Of a stretch of 13,823 bases of DNA, positions 6,839-13,180 are shown piece after piece (position 1 is the first letter of the stretch; each line of letters begins with the position of its first letter). Source of the stretch: Euperipatoides rowelli (Eukaryota; Onychophora; Udeonychophora; Euonychophora; Peripatopsidae); the NCBI GenBank assembly GCA_003024985.2, contig PXIH01S0028815.1; one strand, written 5' to 3'. Position numbers and translations under genes: made by a program. Below the pieces are notes generated by a model that was given only the letters and a program-made list of their open reading frames with translations, did not search any database and was not told the DNA's origin.

Positions 6839-7758
6839 GTATAGAGCAGTGCTTCTCAACCTTTTTTTTCATGGAGGAACCCCTAAAATATTTTTTTGTA
6901 TCCTGAGGAACCCCTACCTAAGAAAACATTTATGGGGGGGGGGGGGTACAATTTAATTACACAGCTAAAATTGGAAGTGAATTTTTTTTTTTAAATGGAT
7001 TTTCAGAGTGAGTGAAATTTTAGATCGCCCAGTTTGCATTGATATTATTTATTTGGTCTAGGTTTGTCTTCGGTTCGTTCAAAAGGTTGGGGGTGGGTGT
7101 TTGCATTTTGATAATAGTAGAATTTCTGAAAATATATATACAGTATATAGCCTCTATATTTTCAGATTTCTCTGGTCTAGAATAATCAAATTATTTTTAT
7201 TAAAAAATCATTTTAAATGTATTTTAAGTTTGTTATAAAGTGTTAGAAGGGGGGGCGGGGTGGAGAGGTTAAAAATCTAAAATAATGCATTATATAATAT
7301 GTGAATGGTCCCTTAACATAATATTCTGTTGGAATTAGATTTTTTTTTACTAGTAATTTCTGAGAGTTGCAATTTTTCTAAACTATGAAGAATTCTGGGA
7401 AGTACGGCACATGAAAGTGAAAGGGAAGCTTTTTAATGATTAGAACTAGCGCAACTCTTTTTATTGACAGCATAAATTCATAAAATAACTATTTTTATTT
7501 CATCACGTAAAGTTTTAATAATTTTCTTTTAATAATTTGAGATAATATACTTTGTGTTCAAACTTACCTTAAATGATTTTCACTCGAGTTGAAACTAACT
7601 AAAATGATATACGAAATAACCAAAACATTATTTTATTTATTTATTTTTGTTTGTTGACAACATTTATTTATTTCTATGCTTTCTCACGGAACCCCTAATG
7701 AAGTGCGGTGGAACCCTAAGGTTCCGCGGAACCCTGGTTGAGAAATGCTGGTATAGAG
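6839..7758. mobile_element. Non-autonomous hAT transposon with 8-bp TSD
   Basis: The element spans 6847-7750 (904 bp). Its left end CAGTGCTTCTCAACC and right end GGTTGAGAAATGCTG are inverted repeats matching at 12 of 15 positions, with the CAG...CTG termini and TTCTCAACC core typical of hAT elements. Flanking it is an exact 8-bp direct duplication, GTATAGAG, at 6839-6846 and 7751-7758. It has the length expected for hAT and fits the hAT consensus nTnnnnAn. Both subterminal regions carry repeated 'ggaacccct' motifs (near 6876, 6908, 7688 and 7722), as is common where hAT transposase binds. The interior is AT-rich with a G13 run (6934-6946) and encodes no transposase, so it is a non-autonomous derivative mobilised in trans. 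The perfect TSD suggests a fairly young insertion; the mismatched TIRs may be family features. Confidence 0.92.
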
Positions 7759-8247
7759 TAAGGGATTATACTTTATGGTTGATGGCACACTTGTTTAACG
7801 ATGGCACACTTTATCTAACTTTGGACGAAAAATGAGGGTGAACAAACTTATTTGGTTAGGGCACCCTTTGATCGGCATCCTATGGTATAATTCCTAAATC
7901 AAAAACATTTGACTATCAATAAATAATATTATTAATAAAAACCACTATGATGACGGTAACCATTTAGTAGAACTATGTCCAACCAAAAGTTGGACTGAAA
8001 AATATATTACTGTCTATTGTGGGCCATACATATAAAAATAGGCAAAAAATTAATCGCAATATTTGATTTTATTTAAAGCAGTGCTGACCTGCGCATGTAA
8101 ACGATTGCCATGAATCAGCAGAGTTCATGCACACTGAATCGGTCAGTACAGTTTTGGTCTTTTCAAGGAATTTGAAAACAAGTTTATGTTTGCTTGAAAT
8201 GTGGCTGCTCAATGCACTTTTTATGTTTGAATATAACACTATAGTCT
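7759..8247. other. Spacer without recognisable gene
   Basis: Contains 'gatggcacact' twice (near 7783 and 7800) and a perfect 7-bp hairpin GTCCAAC-caaaa-GTTGGAC at 7978-7996. Short open stretches overlap the region on both strands but show no family motif. Confidence 0.4.
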
Positions 8248-8509
8248 GGGTATCAAACTTACCTTGCCCTTTCCTCACAAATGCCATATGGGCTCAGATG
8301 CCTTTTTTTATTATTTAGAGTCCTAACCTTATTCTTACTCTGAACCCTAACTCCAAATACGTGTGAAATTCACTATGCCCCAACCCTATGATAATCAAGA
8401 GGTGCAATATATACTTTTTTGATATTATGACATAACTTCCATCGGCCCAACCGTTAACCAATCTAATGGCGAGTTTTGTGAGGATTGCGCAATGGTAAGT
8501 TTGATACTC
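8248..8509. mobile_element. MITE-like inverted-repeat element (about 262 bp)
   Basis: The left arm 8248-8281 (gggtatcaaacttacc, then ttgccctttcctcacaaa) is the imperfect reverse complement of the right arm 8475-8509 (tttgtgaggattgcgcaatgg, then taagtttgatactc). The GTATCAAACTTACC and TCCTCACAAA blocks pair without mismatch. The interior is non-coding and contains ctaaccttattcttactctgaaccctaac. The open stretches on both strands at 8069-8318 run across the left arm and are chance. I see no target duplication at these ends, so the true termini may lie a few bases away. Superfamily unknown. Confidence 0.6.
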
Positions 8510-8826
8510 ATGCGCTAATAATATAACTGCCAGAACTGCTATTCAATTTAATCTGCACCCTGCATACATAGCGCTTATTTTCAGTCATTTGTCATCGGCT
8601 GTTGACAAACGATCCACTTGCGCGCAACAATTTTTTTTTAACTTTATGATTAACAAAAGGCAAAATATATCTAACTCCCAATTCCCTGGTTGTCTGACAT
8701 TGCACCAAGCCCTCCCTCCCCTTACAGGCCATGTGCACTGCCTACTGCCATTGAACAAAGGTATAGGTAGCTGAAAGGCTTCTGCAGTGTTCCTGATTCT
8801 GAACTGCAACTTCTGAATGGCCACAT
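8510..8826. other. Less AT-rich spacer, exon-like fragments unproven
   Basis: This stretch has higher GC than its neighbours. A pyrimidine-rich tract ending in cttacag (to 8727) is followed by 33 bases and then a GT (8761-8762), so a tiny exon is conceivable on the plus strand, but nothing supports it beyond the dinucleotides. Short open stretches on both strands (8585-8824) have no recognised motif. Confidence 0.35.
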
Positions 8827-8868
8827 AAAAGCTTCAATTGGGCCGAAAGAGGCTCAATTGAAGTTTTT
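8827..8868. repeat. 18-bp stem, 6-base loop hairpin
   Basis: AAAAGCTTCAATTGGGCC (8827-8844) pairs with GGCTCAATTGAAGTTTTT (8851-8868) at 16 of 18 positions around the loop gaaaga. A transcript could fold into a stable hairpin, but no transcription signal or family is recognisable. It could equally be a remnant of inverted-repeat insertion ends. Confidence 0.8.
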
Positions 8869-9301
8869 GGAGATGGCTGATTTAGTAGGCTACTTGGCCT
8901 CACTTTAATCAACTTGAATGATGAAAAAAAAAAGTATCTATAGGCCTATATACAGTTTGTAGCTTACTTTTTCAGTGTTGGAATATTATTTTCTTTTCTC
9001 ATTTCAATTTTTATTTTTCTCTAAAAATAAAATGTAAAATTATTACTTTGGTATATACCGTACTGTATATATTTTTTATACCAAACTGAGTTCATGTTGA
9101 AAATAAATGCTGAACCTCATGTCGGCTACACCCACATGACAACACTCCCATTTTTATATCTAATATTCTAGACTAAAATAATCTTATTACACACACTTTT
9201 ATTATGATAATCTTTAGCTTATCTTATCTATATTTCTAAAATTCTATTAATAAAGTTTTTTTTTTTAATTAATTCTTATATTGCACCATTTATTTTCATA
9301 G
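8869..9301. other. AT-rich spacer
   Basis: Contains several TAGGCCTA-type oligomers (8888-8950) and a TTTGGTATA...TATACCAAA inverted repeat (9047-9055 with 9077-9085). No gene is seen. The last 60 bases form a long T-rich tract ending in ttttcatag, which could act as a splice acceptor for the segment that follows. Confidence 0.4.
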
Positions 9302-9425
9302 AAACACTCCACTCTTTGATAAAGTCCTCTACATGTTGGTTTGGGAAAAGTTGACTTTTAAACACTCGGATATTTTACCCAAATTTTCTAGTTATGGAAG
9401 TATTGAATGAAAGACAACTCCTGAG
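9302..9425 (+). other. Weak candidate exon (124 bp)
   Basis: A T-rich tract ends in ...tttattttcatag (AG at 9300-9301), and a good donor-like site CTGAG|GTAAGC lies at 9425/9426. Between them, one plus-strand frame (from 9303) is open for 35 codons, starting 'NTPLFDKVLYMLVWEKL', with fairly coding-like composition, before a TGA at 9408-9410, sixteen bases short of the donor. That stop argues against an internal coding exon. It could be a terminal coding segment, a non-coding exon, a decayed repeat, or chance. I recognise no family. Confidence 0.15.
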
Positions 9426-10317
9426 GTAAGCTATTGAGGAGTTTTTCTTTTTAGTCTAACTAAAAAAATATCTGTCTAGGGTGGGGGTCATTATTTGTTA
9501 AAACAAGAAGATATGCCTTTTCGCCGGTACCTATGATGATTAAATCGATTAACCTTAATCATAAGTGATTTTCACAGTATTTAAATGAGGTGTTGAAACA
9601 ATGTAGCCTAGTCAGTGATGTTATATAATGTAACTCTGTATATAATTTTATTTATATTTTGTTTTTAATTTTCTTTGAGAGTGAACCTACAGTACATCCA
9701 TTTGGGCTAAAGTTCATATGTAAAGAATAAAATAATAATTGTTGTATCTGATCATATTATATCATTTGCAGGTATATAGTAGGCTACGATATGTAATTTT
9801 CTTAAATGTCATTAAATCTTGAAATATAAATATCATGCCTTTATCTTAGACTTAGTGTGTAGTAGGCACCTAAAATATTTAGTTGGACCATTTAAAAAAA
9901 GAAGTCCCAGAATAAGGCAAAAAATTATTAAAATGATCCTAAACAGAACCGACAAAAATAATTTCAAGTTAAAAAATAGATTGAACAGTTCCACTTTTTT
10001 TTTTTAAAAGTTATTTTAGACGTAGGCCTACGGATTTAACTGGATTTTGAGCCGAATTCAAACTTTGGCTTATTTCATAGCATGTCTTGGTATCCTAATC
10101 AAATTCAATCACTTGCAGTCTTTCTAGTTACAGTAGCCTACTATTTTTCTAAAAAAAAAAGCCTGTTTTTATTCTTCACATTAGTTAAACTGAAAGCTGA
10201 ATTAATTCTTATACTTATCTATGTGAAACAACAGTTTAAGATGGTTAAAAAAATAATTGGTCACTAAAAGTTCGCTTTTTTTTTTTTCATTTTAGTCCTT
10301 AAAAGTTAGATGGATTA
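9426..10317. other. AT-rich spacer, nothing recognisable
   Basis: Almost 900 bases with A and T homopolymers, an 8-bp inverted repeat ATGATTAA/TTAATCAT (9536-9543 with 9555-9562) and several GTAGGCCTAC-type oligomers (9602, 9780, 10023, 10133). The plus-strand open stretches at 9819-10007 and 10082-10267 are lysine- and leucine-rich, have no motif and are probably chance. Confidence 0.45.
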
Positions 10318-10504
10318 GCTATAGGCCTATATTTTTTTGGTTAGACATAGATTTTGTTAAAAAAAAAAAAAAATTGATCTATCGCAGCAGTAGATTATTT
10401 TTTAAATTTTNGCTATAGGCCTATATTTTTTTGGTTAGACATAGATTTTGTTAAAAAAAAAAAAAAATTGATCTATCGCAGCAGTAGATTATTTTTTAAA
10501 TTTT
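10318..10504 (+). repeat. Exact 93-bp duplication flanking a single N
   Basis: The 93 bases at 10318-10410, starting gctataggcctat and ending taaatttt, recur without a single difference at 10412-10504, including the A15 run, with one N (10411) between them. A homopolymer of that length identical in both copies, plus an N at the junction, is what results when two contigs with overlapping ends are joined without merging the overlap. A genuine tandem duplication is possible but less likely. Confidence 0.93.
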
Positions 10505-10753
10505 AGAATGTCGACTATCATTGTTTTTTAATTCTTTCTAACTTATAGTATTTCATATGTAAAAAGAAAACTATATTTATCAATCATAAATCTTGGTTTT
10601 ATCACATAAAAAATGATTAGAAATTGTAGACACGGATTTGTTAGAAAGCTATAATTCAATTTTATAAGATTACAATGTTGACCTCTATTGATAGCTTATA
10701 AAAAATAAAAAAAAAAAAAAAAGTTAAAATAAATGATTTTGATTAAACTAGGC
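10505..10753. other. AT-rich spacer
   Basis: About 250 bases with an A16-type run near 10708-10723. The open stretch on the minus strand at 10696-10878 crosses this run and the hAT-like end, and is chance. Confidence 0.5.
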
Positions 10754-10975
10754 CAGGGGTTCCAACCATTTTGTACCCTAGAGCACATTCTAAAATACCA
10801 GTAGAATGGCAGCACCATCTCCGTAATGTTGAAAATATATGCGCAGATGTCAAAAATGTAAAATCTGGATTGTATCACCTGTATTTAGACAATTATTTAA
10901 CTGTCCCCACCACTACTCAATTCGACCGTCTGTGTGCACTGCACTCAAGTTCATCGCGTTAACTTGGCACAAAAG
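10754..10975 (+). mobile_element. Possible truncated hAT-like end
   Basis: CAGGGGTTCCAACCATTTTGTACCC begins at 10754. CAGGGGTTC(C)CAACC is a common terminal sequence of vertebrate- and invertebrate-type hAT elements, and the following 'gagcacattctaaaataccag' has the look of a subterminal region. I find no matching inverted end (GGTTGG-AACCCCTG) and no second copy of the preceding aactaggc downstream, so either the element is truncated or the similarity is partial. The right limit given is arbitrary. Confidence 0.4.
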
Positions 10976-11039
10976 GTGGAATTAAAGAGGTCGATTTACA
11001 AGAAAACAACTGCCTAAAATTGGTTGCCTAACCACTCAC

Positions 11040-11444
11040 TGTAGCGCTCTTAGTTATACAATTACAGTACAATTCACAACATAATTCTATTTATTATTGT
11101 AAGGTTATTCAATCAATTCAATTACAACTTAAATTATAATTTTAACTAACCTGAGTGGCTCCACGCTATCAGTCCATTCATTTTACAGTACCGTAACTTA
11201 CATGCTTCCTCCATCATGCCTAGCGCCAGCTCTCTAGTCCTCAGGTAGATTATGGCCTTATCTTTGTTAGTACGTTTAGTACCAATTGACAATATAAATT
11301 ACAACACTAAAGTTAGTTCAGTTATTAAACATATTTACAGCTACAACATATTGAGTAATTAACAATTAATAACAAACTAAAATCACAAAACTATGATACA
11401 AAATGATACTGTTCAATAGATGCCAACCGGACTCATATGTCTCA
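11040..11444 (-). repeat. Putative 3' LTR of the Ty3/gypsy element
   Basis: In minus-strand sense this follows the polypurine tract directly. Read from 11444 downward it begins TGAGACATATGAG, and one plausible end is ...GAGCGCTACA at 11040-11049, giving 5'-TG...CA-3' termini and a length of about 405 bases, ordinary for gypsy LTRs. An AATAAA (plus-strand tttatt at 11090-11095) lies about 50 bases before that end, and a TATA-like aatttatatt is upstream of it. The other LTR is outside the window, so the ends cannot be confirmed by comparison. The pol frame stays open into this stretch to 11366, which leaves some doubt about the inner boundary. Confidence 0.4.
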
Positions 11445-11457
11445 CCTCCCCCCCTAA
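11445..11457 (-). promoter_or_regulatory. Polypurine tract (plus-strand primer)
   Basis: In minus-strand sense the sequence is AGGGGGGGAGG-type purine (plus strand cctccccccct), immediately 5' of the putative LTR start TGAGACATA. LTR retrotransposons use such a tract, resistant to RNase H, to prime second-strand DNA synthesis. Its position after the end of pol and before the LTR is as expected. Confidence 0.65.
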
Positions 11458-11810
11458 GCTGTAGCCTCACCACTACTCTACCTGCTCTTGTTACATATTT
11501 TTCATCATCTTTCACAGGTAAATTGTCATTTCTGCTCTCTGACATTTCTGTTTCCTCCCTTGGATGGTCCCACTCCCTGTTTTGACTGTCAGTCCTAGGT
11601 GGTGAATTTCTGGACATCCTTATATCTTGCTTGTCTGTCCTATAAGTCCTTCCACTTTGATTAGTAACCAGATATGATCTTGGGGCCTGATGTGACTCCT
11701 TCAAGACTGCTGGTTCCCATCCATATTTGTTCTTTATTAATATGCTGATACTCTTGGCTGGTGTTGGCCTGACTTTTGCATGCAGGTTGTAGTAATACAG
11801 TATCTTAACC
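11458..11810 (-). pseudogene. Integrase C-terminal region of gypsy pol
   Basis: The minus-strand frame upstream of 11458 reads back to about 11797 without an ATG. It opens with 'YYYNLHAKVRPTP', matching the family Y-Y-D-x-x-A-K-x-x-P block, then 'KYGWEPAVLKES' and 'APRSYLVTNQSGRTYRTD', matching P-R-S-Y-x-V-x-T-x-x-G-x-x-Y-R-R-N. It finishes near 'YVTRAGRVVVR', matching the T-R-S-G-R-x-x-K-P terminal block. This is the region between the integrase core and the end of pol, with the GPY/F-like module only loosely preserved. A frame change near 11800 separates it from the preceding segment. The same frame remains open through the polypurine tract to 11366 with no family stop visible, so either the true stop is lost or the LTR boundary is slightly different. 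Confidence 0.8.
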
Positions 11811-12777
11811 TTTGTTTCTTTTTTTCAATTTGTTCCAACACATCCTCTACCAGTTTGGGCTTCAATAGTTCTGTTGCTGCCGGAATTTTTGTTCTCATGA
11901 TCCTGTTCATAGATAATTGTGTCGGTAAGGCTGCCAATCCATCCAGTGCCAAGTACAGCTCTCCCTTGGTTTCTACTGTTCTCTTTAAGAGTGCTTTGGC
12001 CACAACCACCATGCGTTCAGCCAGACGATATGATCTGGGGTAATGTGGGCTGGATTGGGCTTGTTCAATACCTCAAGCACTTGTGAATTTCCTGAACGTG
12101 AGGCTTCCAAAAGGTACATTGTCTGTGACCAATATTTTTGATATCCTCTGTGATGAGAAAACCTGCTTTAATTTTATTATTTCCTCTGCTGATTTTGTCT
12201 TGAGTCCTGTATATCGAGCCACTTGGTGAGCAGCACACAGATATCAGATAATCTTTACCACCAAATGTGCAAATATCAGAGCCCACTACTTCAAATGGGA
12301 AATTAGGAGTACTTCTTTGTATTATTTGTTCTTTGACATTGGAACACAGGAATTTTTTACATATTTTGCACTTCATTATCATGTCCTCAATGTCAGTTGA
12401 CAATCCCCGCCAGTACAGTATTTGCCTGGCCCTTTTTTTGGTTTTTACCATTCTAAGGTGTGTTTCATGTAAAAGACTCAGCATCATTTCCTTTAAACTT
12501 TCTGGAATCACAATTCTGTCATCCAGGATCACGAGCCCTTCACTCACAGTCAGCTTATCCTTAACCTTCCATGCCCACTTGTCTGCCAGCACAACTTTTT
12601 TGCATTTTTCCCCAACCATCAAGGCATCTACTTTTATTTTTCGTAATGCTATATCTCTTTCTGTTTGGGTCTGCAGCTCCAATAATTTTTCTTTGGTCAC
12701 AGGAAGCTCTTTCCTGACTGCATGAGCCTTGTCCAAGAATATCGGATCTTGTTCGACCTCCCTTCTAACTTTGTAGT
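11737..12777 (-). pseudogene. Integrase HHCC finger and DDE core of gypsy pol
   Basis: The zinc-binding HHCC motif is intact: His codons at 12467-12469 and 12458-12460 (H-E-T-H), Cys codons at 12368-12370 and 12359-12361 (C-K-I-C). Between them 'ARQILYWRGLSTDIEDMI' fits A-R-x-x-V-Y-W-P-G-M-x-x-D-I-E. The catalytic acids can all be read: first Asp in 'VVGSDICTFGGKDYL' (codon 12275-12277), second Asp in 'LVTDNVPFGS' (12121-12123), Glu in 'SYRLAERM' (12016-12018). Second Asp and Glu are in one frame with 34 codons between them, one fewer than the usual D-x35-E. A frame change near 12230 separates the first Asp from the rest. A TGA at 12073-12075, at a position where relatives often have Trp, interrupts the core. 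The segment ends with 'QLSMNRIMRTKIP', the family L-M-x-R-x-x-R-T-x-x-P block. Confidence 0.9.
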
Positions 12778-13180
12778 TGCTTGATAGCAGATCTGCCACA
12801 TACATGAGTCTCCCAGGGAGATACTGAATTTTTAGATTATATCTCAATAGGCTAAGGTACATTCTTTGTAATCTCATTGAAACTTCCCCAATGTCTTTTT
12901 TTACTTTCCAGAGGCTTGTGATCAGTCTGGACGATGACCTCTCTGCCGTACACAAATGTATTGAACTAGCAAATGCTGAGAAGCTCCATCTCAATCTGAG
13001 CATAATTTTNCTCAGTTGTGGTAAGGCTCCTTGATGCGAATGCCAGTGGACTTCCATTCATGAGTAGGCAACAGCCAAGTCCATCCNTGCTGCTNTCTGT
13101 CTGAATGGTCAGCTGTTGTGATGGGTCATACAATTTCAGTGTAGGAGCATTTGCTATACGCTTTTTTATCTCATTCAAGG
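12770..13180 (-). pseudogene. RNase H domain of gypsy pol
   Basis: 'LTIQTxSSxDGLGCCLL' (about 13065-13115) is the first catalytic block of gypsy RNase H (family T-D-A-S-x-x-G-x-G-A-V-L). An N at 13095 is the third base of its expected catalytic Asp codon (GAN: Asp or Glu), and a second N (13087) sits four residues on. 'AFASRSLTTTExNYAQIEME' follows, with the catalytic Glu block (family S-R-x-L-x-x-x-E-x-N-Y-x-x-x-E-x-E) and an N at 13010. A frame change near 12965 leads to the rest of the domain: a weakened version of the T-D-H-x-P-L block near 12915 and then 'QRMYLSLLRYNLKIQYLPG' and 'MYVADLLSS', matching the R-W-x-x-x-L-x-x-Y-x-x-x-I-x-Y-x-P-G-x-x-N-x-x-A-D-x-L-S-R end. Confidence 0.9.

Noticed and set aside
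7647-7835. 62-codon plus-strand open frame
   Set aside because: It crosses the right terminus and target duplication of the hAT element, so it joins unrelated sequences by chance.
8069-8318. Open frames on both strands
   Set aside because: Both span the left arm of the inverted-repeat element; neither shows a protein family motif.
10318-10504. Biological tandem repeat or CRISPR-like direct repeat
   Set aside because: Only two copies with no spacer, perfect identity, and an N at the junction; a contig-join artefact explains it better.
10771-10962. 63-codon plus-strand open frame as a gene
   Set aside because: It starts inside the hAT-like terminus and shows no domain; a chance frame in repeat-derived sequence.
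11403-12043. Plus-strand open frames at 11403-11585 and 11780-12043
   Set aside because: Both are antisense to the integrase core and C-terminal segments of the gypsy element.
12267-12725. 152-codon plus-strand open frame
   Set aside because: It is the antisense shadow of the gypsy integrase region, whose minus-strand translation carries the family motifs. The plus-strand product has no recognisable pattern.
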